DNA from: Woeseiaceae bacterium
Lineage (GTDB): Bacteria > Pseudomonadota > Gammaproteobacteria > Steroidobacterales > Woeseiaceae
Reading direction: 5' to 3'
Assembly: GCA_013043165.1 (NCBI GenBank)
Contig: JABDOQ010000009.1
Span: forward strand, 1 to 41,297
Length of the DNA stretch: 41,297 bases
The notes beneath the pieces were generated by a model. That model saw only the letters and a list, made by a program, of their open reading frames with translations, searched no databases and was not told where the DNA came from. This document shows positions 33,159-40,830 of the stretch, piece after piece (position 1 is the first letter of the stretch; every line of letters begins with the position of its first letter). The position numbers were made by a program, and so were the translations under genes.

Positions 33159-33785
33159 GTGTGCAATGCAGGCCTCACTCCGAGTGGTTCGACGTCGGTT
33201 ACGCGTGTGGCACCGGCATGGGGCGTACTCGCTGTTGTTCTTATGGCCAGCCTTCTGGCCTGCTCCGCGAAGCGGCCAGAGTTTGCAACCCTGTTTGGCG
33301 ACGAGGAAATACCCCTTTCTCCGACCGACAAAGCCGCCGTCTTCGCGGCTGTCGAAACGCTGTTCCCGTTGTCCAGCGACGGATTGCGTTTCGAAGACCC
33401 GATTTGCGGCGACGTTGCACCCGGCGTTGAAGTGACCGACCTGAACGGCGATGGCTCTCCCGAGGTCTTCGTGCAATGGGGCAATACCTGCACCTCCGGC
33501 ATGACCGGGCGCAGCCTGACGCTGCTCACGAAGGATTCCGGCGGCCAGTATCAACTGCAGTTCGGTTTTCCGGCGCTCGGTTGGATCGCACTCGAGACAA
33601 TCGGGCAGGACTGGCCAGACCTGCGATTCGGCGGTCCCGGATTTTGCCATCCCGTCTGGACCTGGCAATCCGGCAATTACATGTTCAAGTGCAACCTGCC
33701 TGAAGTACCTGGCGGCTGCGCATCCCGCGACAGCGCCTGCCTCGACGATCGAGCCGGCGTCGCAACTCGTTTCACGACACCTTAG
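33159..33785 (+). CDS. Uncharacterised lipoprotein
   Basis: Secreted protein of up to 208 residues with lipobox SLLAC (Cys35 from the GTG at 33159). A second GTG at 33207 would put the lipid-bearing Cys at residue 19, a more usual signal length; neither start has a good ribosome site, so the start is uncertain. The mature part has an aspartate-rich loop VTDLNGDGSPEVFVQWG typical of FG-GAP/VCBS-type calcium sites, and six further cysteines (for example DPICGDV, GNTCTSG, GFCHPV, FKCNLP, GGCASRDSACLDD) that could form disulfides. I do not recognise a family. It is 11 bp upstream of two related membrane proteins on the same strand, which suggests an operon. Confidence 0.7.
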   Translation: MCNAGLTPSGSTSVTRVAPAWGVLAVVLMASLLACSAKRPEFATLFGDEEIPLSPTDKAAVFAAVETLFPLSSDGLRFEDPICGDVAPGVEVTDLNGDGSPEVFVQWGNTCTSGMTGRSLTLLTKDSGGQYQLQFGFPALGWIALETIGQDWPDLRFGGPGFCHPVWTWQSGNYMFKCNLPEVPGGCASRDSACLDDRAGVATRFTTP

Positions 33786-33796
33786 AGGAAACACAT

Positions 33797-34273
33797 ATGG
33801 CCAAGCATTGCGGTGTATTGCAAGTTGGGGCGGTCCAGGGCGGTGGCACCGTTGGCGCCAGCACTGTCCAGGGTAATCGGGTGGTTTCATCGTTCGAGGT
33901 GCCCGTCGCAATCGAGTATGAGCTGACGGTCGGCGACCGGCATTTCAAGAAGATTCGCTGTTGCGAACCGGCGTTGGCACCGTTCATCGCTGAAAACCAC
34001 GGCAACGAGGTCTGCATTTACACGTTCAAACAGATTCCGAGAACGGATGTAATGTTGGCCGTGACCTCGAAGGATGGCCCCTCCTACCAAATGACGTCCG
34101 GTCGAATGTACCTGACGATTTTCGCCCAGATATTCCTCGTGCTGATCGTCGGTCTGCCACTTCTTCTCATTCCGGTGATTGGCTGGATTCTTTCTCCGCT
34201 GGCTTTTTTCTTTACGGGGAAATATGTGCTTGAACTGTATTCAACCTGGCAGACGATGAACAAAGATGGCTGA
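33797..34273 (+). CDS. Uncharacterised membrane protein (paralogue 1)
   Basis: Protein of 158 residues with no family that I know. The first 100 residues are soluble and strand-rich, with HCGVLQVGAVQGGGTVGAST and later GNEVCIYTFKQIPRTDVMLAV. Two hydrophobic helices follow (about 106-124 and 128-144; FAQIFLVLIVGLPLLLIPVI) and a short tail. The layout and the EVCIYTF...VMLAVTSKDG stretch line up with ACVYVFR...LILGVKYEDTG of the next gene, so the two look like distant paralogues. AGAGGAAA precedes the ATG. It lies 11 bp after the lipoprotein gene. Confidence 0.75.
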   Translation: MAKHCGVLQVGAVQGGGTVGASTVQGNRVVSSFEVPVAIEYELTVGDRHFKKIRCCEPALAPFIAENHGNEVCIYTFKQIPRTDVMLAVTSKDGPSYQMTSGRMYLTIFAQIFLVLIVGLPLLLIPVIGWILSPLAFFFTGKYVLELYSTWQTMNKDG

Positions 34274-34342
34274 GACACGCCTTGTGGTCGCAGACCATCG
34301 CGCGGCCGCACCGTGGAATTTCTGTTTTTGGAGGGGGTTACG

Positions 34343-34855
34343 ATGGAAAAACTTTGTGGTGAGATAAGGCTGGTCGGGAACCTGACCGGCGGCGAACTGC
34401 GAACGCAGGTCGATCAGCATGGTAATCAGAGGTTTGTCGGCAGTTTCCGGACCGCGACACAGCTCGACGCCCTGCAAGTGGGTGATACGACCCTGCTCAA
34501 CGCCCGCCTTCCCGGTAACATCTACGACGCGCTCGCAACCGGGCGAACTGCCTGTGTGTACGTCTTCCGGACGCTGCTTCGCAAAGCCCTGATACTCGGC
34601 GTCAAGTACGAGGATACGGGCGACAAGCATTTGATTGGACACAGTTACTACCGCGGCACGCTGCTTCAGCTCGCAACCGTGCACACGCTGCTGAATGCGA
34701 TCGGCTGCTGGATTCTCGGCATGATCGTCGGCGCGATAATCGGCCTCGGCCAGAGTGCCGTGCCGCCCCTGCTCGGGCTTGTAGGCGGGTGGGCGGCCTC
34801 GTGGTGGCAAGCATACTGCTTCTACACGGACTTCCGGCGCGCGCAAGCCGATTGA
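34343..34855 (+). CDS. Uncharacterised membrane protein (paralogue 2)
   Basis: Protein of 170 residues. I chose the ATG at 34343 because GGAGGGGG lies a few bases upstream; the frame upstream of it (from 34313) lacks a ribosome site. Residues 1-100 are soluble, starting EKLCGEIRLVGNLTGGELRT. A hydrophobic segment of about 45 residues follows, likely two helices (AIGCWILGMIVGAIIGLG and LLGLVGGWAASWWQAYCFY), with a short basic tail. It shares the Lys-x-Cys-Gly start and the Cys-[IV]-Tyr strand with the preceding gene. Function unknown. A strong terminator follows, so the three-gene unit 33159-34855 ends here. Confidence 0.75.
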   Translation: MEKLCGEIRLVGNLTGGELRTQVDQHGNQRFVGSFRTATQLDALQVGDTTLLNARLPGNIYDALATGRTACVYVFRTLLRKALILGVKYEDTGDKHLIGHSYYRGTLLQLATVHTLLNAIGCWILGMIVGAIIGLGQSAVPPLLGLVGGWAASWWQAYCFYTDFRRAQAD

Positions 34856-34865
34856 AGCGCAAACG

Positions 34866-34914
34866 GGGGTCGAACCGAGGTATTTGAAAAGCTCGGTTCG
34901 ACCCCGGTTTTTTT
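34866..34914 (+). terminator. Rho-independent terminator at a convergent junction
   Basis: GGGGTCGAACCGAG (34866-34879) pairs perfectly with CTCGGTTCGACCCC (34892-34905) across a 12-base loop. CGG and seven T follow on the plus strand. It ends the 33159-34855 unit and overlaps the stop codon of the convergent GMC gene. On the minus strand the run after the stem (CGTTTG) is poor, so it acts mainly in the plus direction. Confidence 0.93.
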
Positions 34915-36505
34915 AACGAGCCCCAGCCGTCCTGATCGCGTCCGCGATCTTCTCCGCAATCATGATAGTGGGTGCATTTGTATTGCCCGAGACCAACGTC
35001 GGCATGATGGATGCATCGACCACTCGCAGACCCTGTAGCCCACGAACCCGGGCGGACGTGTCGACCACCGCGGTTGCATCCGAACCCATACGGCAGGTCC
35101 CGACCGGGTGATAGATCGTATCGCCTCTGCTTCTGATGTCATCGATCAATTCGTCGTCGTCCACGTCGCTGCCTGCGTACAGGGTTCGACCAACGACTCG
35201 TGCAAACGCCGGCGCGTCCAGGATACGGTGAACCAGTCGCGCACCCTTGAGCGTGCGTTGCAGATCGTCTCCCGCACTCAGGAAACGCGGATCGATTGCC
35301 GGCGCGGAGCGCGGGTTGGCATCAAGCAGCGTCACGCTTCCCCGGCTCTCCGGGCGCAGCACGCACACGTGGCACGAGATACCGGCGGCGAAGTGCTTTT
35401 TCCGGCCATGGTCATCGACGATGCCCGGGACAAAATGCAGCTGGATATCCGGGGCTGGTTCTTCGCCGGACGTGCGTATGAACCCGCCTGCTTCGGCGAG
35501 GTTCGACGTGAGCGGGCCCTCTCCGCGCCGGTATCGAAAGTAATCGGGAATTGCACGCAGCGCCCTCGACAGCGTATATCCCATTGCGTGTGATGAGGTC
35601 ACCCGACGAATCACCGTATAGTCGAGGTGGTCCTGCAAGTTGTCGCCGACCCCGGGCGAATCATGGATAAGCTCTATGCCTCGTTCTCTCAGGTGATCGG
35701 CCGGACCGATACCCGAAAGCATCAGGAGTTGTGGCGACTGCAGTCCGCCGGCCGACAGCAACACTTCGCGGTTGGCCTGCAGCGTTACGCTACGATCACC
35801 GTTTTGAAACTGCACGCCGACGGCCCGCTTTCCGTCGATAACAATCTTTTCAACCTGCTTCCCGGTTACCACGGTCAGGTTGCTTCGACTCAATGCCGGG
35901 GTCAGAAAAGCAACGGCTGCGCTGCAGCGGCGGCCGCGTCGCTGCGTCACCTGGTAAAACCCCACCCCCTCCTGCGATTTGCCGTTGAAATCGTCGTTGG
36001 CGGGCAGCTTGAGCTCTCGTGCCGCCTCGATGAACATCTGGCTCAACGGGTTCTTGTATCGCAAGTCACTCACGCCCAGCGGTCCGCCTGTGCCGTGAAA
36101 TTCGTCCGCACCACGCTCCTGATCCTCTGACTTTTTGAAATAAGGTAAAACATCACGGTACGACCACCCGGCGGCGCCCGCCTCGACCCATCGATCGTAG
36201 TCCGCGGGCGTCCCCCTGGCGTAGACCATGGCGTTAATTGAGCTCGAGCCGCCAAGAACCCGGCCCCGCGGCTGGTAGCCGCGTCGACCATTCAGATGCT
36301 GTTGCGGAACCGTTTCAAAGCACCAGTTGAGTTTCCTGTTTTCGGCCAGAAGGGAGAAGCCGATCGGTGCGTGAATCAACGGATGACTATCCACGGGCCC
36401 TGCTTCGATCAGGCAAACACTCACCGCCGGGTTTTCGCTCAAACGATTGGCCAATACGCAGCCGGCGGAACCTGCACCGATAATGATGTAGTCGAACTTA
36501 TCCAT
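34913..36505 (-). CDS. GMC-family oxidoreductase (choline/alcohol dehydrogenase-like)
   Basis: FAD-dependent alcohol dehydrogenase or oxidase of 530 residues, full length for the family. The FAD motif is DYIIIGAGSAGCVLANRLSE. The GMC signature PRGRVLGGSSSINAMVYARG (about 79-98) and LLSAGGLQSPQLLMLSGIGP (second signature) are intact. The catalytic pair is present: His466 in YHPVGTCRMG and Asn510 in SGNTNAPTIMIAEK. It resembles choline dehydrogenase BetA and the long-chain or PEG alcohol dehydrogenases that share this scaffold. No betaine aldehyde dehydrogenase or BetI regulator is adjacent, so I do not assign choline as substrate. Confidence 0.92.
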   Translation of the reverse strand: MDKFDYIIIGAGSAGCVLANRLSENPAVSVCLIEAGPVDSHPLIHAPIGFSLLAENRKLNWCFETVPQQHLNGRRGYQPRGRVLGGSSSINAMVYARGTPADYDRWVEAGAAGWSYRDVLPYFKKSEDQERGADEFHGTGGPLGVSDLRYKNPLSQMFIEAARELKLPANDDFNGKSQEGVGFYQVTQRRGRRCSAAVAFLTPALSRSNLTVVTGKQVEKIVIDGKRAVGVQFQNGDRSVTLQANREVLLSAGGLQSPQLLMLSGIGPADHLRERGIELIHDSPGVGDNLQDHLDYTVIRRVTSSHAMGYTLSRALRAIPDYFRYRRGEGPLTSNLAEAGGFIRTSGEEPAPDIQLHFVPGIVDDHGRKKHFAAGISCHVCVLRPESRGSVTLLDANPRSAPAIDPRFLSAGDDLQRTLKGARLVHRILDAPAFARVVGRTLYAGSDVDDDELIDDIRSRGDTIYHPVGTCRMGSDATAVVDTSARVRGLQGLRVVDASIMPTLVSGNTNAPTIMIAEKIADAIRTAGAR

Positions 36506-36525
36506 AGGCTCTACAAATTACCATC

Positions 36526-37302
36526 TCAAACGAACCCCCGCGTGCTCTTTATCAGGTCATAGGCTGCGTTTATCTCGCGTGACCGCTCTTCAGCAACGGC
36601 ACGCATACTTTCCGGCAGTCCGCGTGCAGCCAGCTTGTCCGGATGGTTCATGCTCATGAGCTTGCGGTAGGCACGCTTGATATCCGCTGGCGCCGCGTCC
36701 GGCGTCACGCCCAATGCGACGTAGGCATCGGCGAGCCGATCTTGAGGAGGCCTGCCAGTCCCATCCCGCGCGGCGCCAGCCGTTGCCGCTCGCAGCAGCG
36801 ATTCCAGTTGCGCAACGTCTGCCTCGGTCAGCCCCAGCCGGCCTGCAACACGAACGAGCATGGCGTGCTCCTTCGGGTGGACTTGCCCGTCCGCGGCCAC
36901 TGCCATGCACTGCAACTGCAGAAAGAGCTGAAGCAACGGCGCACGCCGGCGACTGATGGCCGCGAATCGATCCACGGCAGCATCGAGATCGAAATGCGCC
37001 TGTTTTCCTTCGCTGAATGCAGATTTGGCGAGACGCCGCTGTTCGTCAGTGAGGCGCAACATGCCAAAGATGTGCTCGACGGTTTTGATCTCGTCGCGGG
37101 AGACGACGCTATCCGCTTTGCAGATAGCGCCCATTACGGCAAAGACGGATTCGATCAGCTCAGTTTGTGCAACGCGCAACCCGCCAATGACGGTTCGCCG
37201 CAGTACATTGCCGGCGAGATAGCCAATAATTCCACCCACAAGGAGACCCGTCAGGCCACCCGTGAGCAGACCGATGATTGCGCCGATGAATGCGAGTGCC
37301 AT
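36526..37302 (-). CDS. djlA: Co-chaperone DjlA (TerB-like plus J domain)
   Basis: Membrane-anchored DnaK co-chaperone of 258 residues. A glycine-rich hydrophobic N-terminus (AFIGAIIGLLTGGLTGLLVGG) anchors it in the inner membrane. Residues about 45-170 form a TerB/DjlA central domain (VFAVMGAICKADSVVSRDEI and CMAVAADGQVHPKEHAMLVR). Residues about 190-255 form the J domain with AYVALGVTPDAAPADIKRAY and the His-Pro-Asp tripeptide (220-222, in MNHPDKLAARGLP) needed to stimulate DnaK. This order matches E. coli DjlA, which links envelope stress and capsule regulation. The gene lies 20 bp downstream of nothing on its own strand except DNA from the YfaZ-like gene; its stop is 20 bp upstream of the GMC start, so these may be co-transcribed. 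Confidence 0.93.
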   Translation of the reverse strand: MALAFIGAIIGLLTGGLTGLLVGGIIGYLAGNVLRRTVIGGLRVAQTELIESVFAVMGAICKADSVVSRDEIKTVEHIFGMLRLTDEQRRLAKSAFSEGKQAHFDLDAAVDRFAAISRRRAPLLQLFLQLQCMAVAADGQVHPKEHAMLVRVAGRLGLTEADVAQLESLLRAATAGAARDGTGRPPQDRLADAYVALGVTPDAAPADIKRAYRKLMSMNHPDKLAARGLPESMRAVAEERSREINAAYDLIKSTRGFV

Positions 37303-37358
37303 TGCTGAATTCCAAACGCGCCGACGTTATCGCCGACAAGTCGGGCTACGGTGCCGTG

Positions 37359-37937
37359 CTACTTGAAGCGCAGCTCGAATCCGATGTGCAAGCCGGAATC
37401 GAAAGTGAATCGGCCGACGTTCTTGTATTTGGCCTCGATACGCCGCAAGCCCAGATAAACATCGCCGTCGCGAAGAACGCTGTAGCCCGCACGCAAACCA
37501 ATTTCGTAGTACTCGCTCTGGTCACCGAACGAGGACACGTCAGGTGCGTAGTACCCGTAGCCGCCGATGTTATAGCGATTGGCGTTCGGCAGCGTATATC
37601 GTGCAAAGCCCCCGAGCGCTAACGCGGTTCCGCTGACCGTGCTTGGATCTGTGCGCGTGTGGACTACCCGCACGCCCAATCCGGCCTGCAATGCCGTTCC
37701 GCTGCCGCTCGCCGCATCCACAAGGTGGAAGCTCGCGTGAATGACGTCTCCTTCGTCCTGGTTGTAAAGCCAGCCCAGGTTGGCAAGGTAGCTCGGGTCA
37801 CCAAGCCGCCAGGTAAAACCAAGGCGAACCGAGTCGCTGTTGAGGTTTACGTCAAGCGCCTTTCCTGTCGTCTGGGCGGACGCCATACCCGCCAAAAGAC
37901 ACAGGCAAAACGCAAGTGCTGTTTGATTCACTTTCAT
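37359..37937 (-). CDS. YfaZ-like outer-membrane protein
   Basis: Small secreted protein of 192 residues with a signal peptide ending ASAQ near residue 21. The mature part alternates polar and hydrophobic residues in barrel-like strands: VRLGFTWRLGDPSYLANLGWLYNQDEGDV, then ALALGGFARYTLPNANRYNIGGYGYYAPDV, then YYEIGLRAGYSVLRDGDVYLGLRRIE. These are landmarks of the YfaZ family. It is presumed to be an outer-membrane barrel of unknown role. It lies 56 bp upstream of djlA on the same strand. Confidence 0.85.
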   Translation of the reverse strand: MKVNQTALAFCLCLLAGMASAQTTGKALDVNLNSDSVRLGFTWRLGDPSYLANLGWLYNQDEGDVIHASFHLVDAASGSGTALQAGLGVRVVHTRTDPSTVSGTALALGGFARYTLPNANRYNIGGYGYYAPDVSSFGDQSEYYEIGLRAGYSVLRDGDVYLGLRRIEAKYKNVGRFTFDSGLHIGFELRFK

Positions 37938-38023
37938 GATGATTCCAATTGTGTGCCCAAGTCACCGCTCGCTGTCGTTCGACCCGTCGCGGCACGGGTA
38001 TGATAACGGACAATAGCGGCACC

Positions 38024-38074
38024 TGGGGACATTCTTAATTTAATGTATTAATACATTAAATTAAGAATGTCCCT
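38024..38074. repeat. Palindromic REP/MITE-like element, perfect copy 1
   Basis: Positions 38026-38073 form a perfect 48 bp palindrome: GGGACATTCTTAATTTAATG, TATTAATA at the centre, CATTAAATTAAGAATGTCCC. The core is strongly AT-rich with GC clamps. The flanks CACCTGG on the left and TAGGCTGC on the right are shared with the copy at 39743, so the mobile or repeated unit is about 60 bp. Confidence 0.93.
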
Positions 38075-38147
38075 ATAGGCTGCGTTCGCGTAACGATAAT
38101 GGTCGGCCGGGGTGGCCAGCGACGCGCGGATTTTTAGAACCCCGCCC

Positions 38148-38489
38148 TCACCCGCCCAGCCCATAAACCCGCTTCAGGCGCTTCGTCTGAAACAATAGCG
38201 CCGAAGCAAAGGCCACTAACGCCACTACCGTCAGAATCAGGACCATCCTCGTGGCCGGCGCACCTTGCGCCGCCCGCACCTGTACCAGCGTATACATCGT
38301 CCACAGCCACTCGATCGCTCCTAACACGAGCGCCGCCTGCACCAGCCGCGCCACCCAGGCGCGCCGCAAAAACAGAAGGCCGATCATCACGACGGCTGCA
38401 ATTACGCCCAGCTCGTTGCCGTAGCGCAGGAAATGCGCACCGAGCACGACGAGGCTGAGCACAACAGGGATGTATAAAAGTGCAGTCAT
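38148..38489 (-). CDS. Uncharacterised four-helix membrane protein
   Basis: Protein of 113 residues, nearly all membrane helices (about 2-20, 26-42, 46-68 and 82-100), with a short basic tail KRLKRVYGLGG. I do not recognise a named family. It starts only 35 bp from the divergent DsbA-like gene, so their promoters must overlap or lie in each other's coding region. The close pairing suggests a working link, for example a membrane partner that recycles the thiol protein, but it has no cysteine, so it cannot itself be a DsbB-type electron donor. Confidence 0.75.
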   Translation of the reverse strand: MTALLYIPVVLSLVVLGAHFLRYGNELGVIAAVVMIGLLFLRRAWVARLVQAALVLGAIEWLWTMYTLVQVRAAQGAPATRMVLILTVVALVAFASALLFQTKRLKRVYGLGG

Positions 38490-38524
38490 TGCTTGGATAA
38501 TGACAGGAACAAACAGGAGTCACT

Positions 38525-39220
38525 ATGAATTTCAAATCCCGCAAGCACCAGGCAGGCCGCATGCACTGGGCCATCCCTGTTGGCGCCATCGTCGTCGTGA
38601 TACTGATCGCCGTGGCGGCGACGCTCGTGATCCAGGATGACGAGGACGCGCAGGGTGCGCTGTCGGCTGACGCTATACGTGCCGCAGCCCTGGCCAGCGA
38701 ACACTCACCTGCCGCCGGAGATCCGAACGCACCGGTTCACATCGTCGAGTTTCTCGACCCCGCGTGTGAGACATGTGCCGTCTTCTATCCGCTCGTCAAG
38801 CGATGGCTGCAGGAAGCGCCTGGCAAGCTGCGCCTGTCGGTTCGTCATGTTCCGTTCCATCGGGGCTCCGAGTACGCTGTCCGGGTCCTGGAGGCGAGCC
38901 GCGAACAAGGCCTTTACTGGGAGACGCTCGAGACCCTGCTCGCAACGCAAAGCCAGTGGACACAGAACCATACGGTGATACCCGAGCGCATAATGCCTGC
39001 CATTGCCGGCGTAGGCCTCGACATGGATCGACTCGAGACCGACATGAGCGCCTTCGACCTCAAGCTGCGCATGGAGCAAGATCGCAAAGATGCTGTAGCT
39101 TTGATGGTCCGCGCAACGCCGCAGTACTTCGTCAATGGACGAGAGCTGATGGACTTCGGTTACGAGCAGCTCGCCGCACTCGTCCGGGACGAGCTGGCGA
39201 AGGCCGAGCAGACGCAATAA
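38525..39220 (+). CDS. Membrane-anchored DsbA/thioredoxin-like protein
   Basis: Thiol-disulfide protein of 231 residues facing the periplasm. An N-terminal anchor helix (IPVGAIVVVILIAVAATLVI, about 17-36) is not followed by a cleavage site. The thioredoxin-fold domain starts VHIVEFLDPACETCAVFYPL, with the active-site Cys81-Glu-Thr-Cys84, followed by the helical insert of DsbA/DsbG relatives and the cis-Pro loop in RATPQYFVNGREL (about 195). The dipeptide Glu-Thr between the cysteines is unusual compared with CPHC of DsbA, so the redox potential may differ. CAGGAG precedes the ATG. Oxidase, reductase or isomerase roles are all possible. Confidence 0.9.
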   Translation: MNFKSRKHQAGRMHWAIPVGAIVVVILIAVAATLVIQDDEDAQGALSADAIRAAALASEHSPAAGDPNAPVHIVEFLDPACETCAVFYPLVKRWLQEAPGKLRLSVRHVPFHRGSEYAVRVLEASREQGLYWETLETLLATQSQWTQNHTVIPERIMPAIAGVGLDMDRLETDMSAFDLKLRMEQDRKDAVALMVRATPQYFVNGRELMDFGYEQLAALVRDELAKAEQTQ

Positions 39221-39306
39221 AGGACAGGATGGTTTTACGCCATCAGGATGACGTTCCTCGACACCTCGTCGGATACATCTTGGTTTTTTTTCGAGAGCTT
39301 CGACGG

Positions 39307-39687
39307 CTAGCGACGGCCTTCCGACGGCAATGGGCGAGTCAGGATAAATACAGCCGCTGCGCACAAAACAACTACCTGACAAACGATGATCCATAGCGGC
39401 GCACCGAACAGCCACGTGATCACGGGCGTCATGACGATAACAATCATCGCCGTCCATTTCACATTGCGGTCGATACTGCCGTCGCGGTGCCAGTTGTCGA
39501 TCAACGGCCCGAAGGACCTGTGCTCTCGCAACCAGCCATCCAGGCGCGCCGAGGAACGGGCGAATGCGAAGGCTGCGACCAGCAGGAACGGCGTCGTCGG
39601 CAACAACGGCACTACCACGCCGACCGCGCCAACAGCGAGTGACGTCAGGCCTGCCAGCAGCCAAAACAATTTAATTCCGCTATCCAC
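39307..39687 (-). CDS. YbaN family (DUF454) inner-membrane protein
   Basis: Protein of 126 residues with about three or four membrane helices. The family signature is clear: LAVGAVGVVVPLLPTTPFLLVAAFAFARSS near the N-terminus, then LREHRSFGPLIDNWHRDGSI. E. coli YbaN shares this. The function is unknown. It converges on the DsbA-like gene, and a T8 tract at about 39283 lies between the two stops but without a clear stem. Confidence 0.9.
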   Translation of the reverse strand: MDSGIKLFWLLAGLTSLAVGAVGVVVPLLPTTPFLLVAAFAFARSSARLDGWLREHRSFGPLIDNWHRDGSIDRNVKWTAMIVIVMTPVITWLFGAPLWIIVCQVVVLCAAAVFILTRPLPSEGRR

Positions 39688-39742
39688 GCTATCAGTTCAT
39701 CACACGACAACCGGTACCGGCAAGCCCGGCGAGTCCCACACC

Positions 39743-39793
39743 TGGGGACATTCTTAATTTAATGTATTAATACATTAAATTAAGAATGTCCCT
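39743..39793. repeat. Palindromic REP/MITE-like element, perfect copy 2
   Basis: Positions 39745-39792 repeat the perfect 48 bp palindrome found at 38026-38073, base for base. The left flank CACCTGG and right flank TAGGCTGC are also shared; the first base after the hairpin differs (C instead of A). It lies about 50 bp before the GTG of the GNAT gene and 56 bp from the YbaN start, so it sits in a divergent promoter region. Confidence 0.93.
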
Positions 39794-39841
39794 CTAGGCT
39801 GCTATATTCTGGGCGAATCGCTATTACAACGGGACCCCTGT

Positions 39842-40774
39842 GTGATCCGCACTGAAACCGACATCCAGGAATGCCGCAAACTCTGGGCAATGTTTTCGCC
39901 GCAGCAGGATGCCTGGGATGACTGGGACCTGATGTTCGCTTTTCACGACCAGGACAGGCATCGCCCGAATTTCCTCGTGCATCTGGCCAGCGATGGACGT
40001 CCAGATGGCCTGGTGCCGCTCGTTTTCGACACGAAGCAGGAGCGCTTCATGTTGATGGGTGGTAGCTATCCCGATGGCCGGATTCTGTGGCTGCTGAATC
40101 AGGATTTTCCCGAGTTTTTCGAGCAGTTTCCTGAACGAACCGTATTGTTCGATCTCAGGCAAAGCTGGGTCAGCAAGCTGCTGCAGCTCTACCCGCAATT
40201 CGAAACCAATTTCTCCGAGCAGGACCTGCGCTATCACCTGGTGCCGGCCGAAATCGGCTTTGACTTCCACAATCACATCGACACTTTTTCATCCGAGAAA
40301 AAACAGAAATTTCTCTACGACCTGCGAAAGATACGTAAGCGCGAGCCGACGCTGCGTTGGGGCAACGAAAACGAGGCCGATCTGTTCATCGAACTGGTAA
40401 ACCGCAATTTCGGTGCGGAATCAGATTACGCCAACGAAGATGACGCGAATGAAGTACGCAGGGTCATCGGCGAACTGGAACGGAGCGGTCGTCTGAAAAC
40501 TCTGACGATCGAGGTCGATGGTGCCCGGCAAGCGGTCTCAATGTCATTGCTCCACGGCAACAATATGATCGCGCTTTATGCTTCCAGCAATAATGACTAC
40601 AACAATCTTGGCAAGTTGCTCAACGTCGAGTGCATTCAGGAGGCCTGCAGATTGCACGTTGATGAAATCAGCTTCATGACAGGCATGAAGTGGAAGGCAG
40701 ATTGGAAGATGAAGAGCGAGCCCTGCCGCACCATGCGCAAGCCGCCGGCGCCGTGGCCTGCCACGCCGGACTAG
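39842..40774 (+). CDS. GNAT-type acetyltransferase (BioF2-like) protein
   Basis: Cytoplasmic protein of 310 residues with two acyltransferase-like halves, as in FemAB/BioF2-type GNAT proteins. The C-terminal half shows FSSEKKQKFLYDLRKIRKRE, then RSGRLKTLTIEVDGARQAVS, MSLLHGNNMIALYASSNNDY and NNLGKLLNVECIQEA, a common order of strand, acetyl-CoA loop and helix in this group. The substrate is unknown. Relatives act in cell wall or exopolysaccharide modification, but no such genes are visible here. The start is a GTG with only a weak GGGA upstream. The perfect palindrome at 39745 lies just upstream. Confidence 0.8.
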   Translation: MIRTETDIQECRKLWAMFSPQQDAWDDWDLMFAFHDQDRHRPNFLVHLASDGRPDGLVPLVFDTKQERFMLMGGSYPDGRILWLLNQDFPEFFEQFPERTVLFDLRQSWVSKLLQLYPQFETNFSEQDLRYHLVPAEIGFDFHNHIDTFSSEKKQKFLYDLRKIRKREPTLRWGNENEADLFIELVNRNFGAESDYANEDDANEVRRVIGELERSGRLKTLTIEVDGARQAVSMSLLHGNNMIALYASSNNDYNNLGKLLNVECIQEACRLHVDEISFMTGMKWKADWKMKSEPCRTMRKPPAPWPATPD

Positions 40775-40830
40775 CTGTCTTGTAACGGCATAGCTTGTGA
40801 GTACCGACCCACGACACAAAGGGCGAAACG

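Noticed and set aside
34313-34342. Longer start for the second paralogous membrane protein
   Set aside because: The extra ten residues follow no ribosome site, while the ATG at 34343 has a strong GGAGGGGG.
34892-34905. GGTTCGA followed by CCCC, resembling a tRNA T-arm
   Set aside because: It is one arm of a perfect 14 bp terminator stem; no acceptor, D or anticodon arms precede it.
32903-39793. CRISPR array
   Set aside because: The three palindromes are hundreds to thousands of bases apart with genes between them and no regular spacers.
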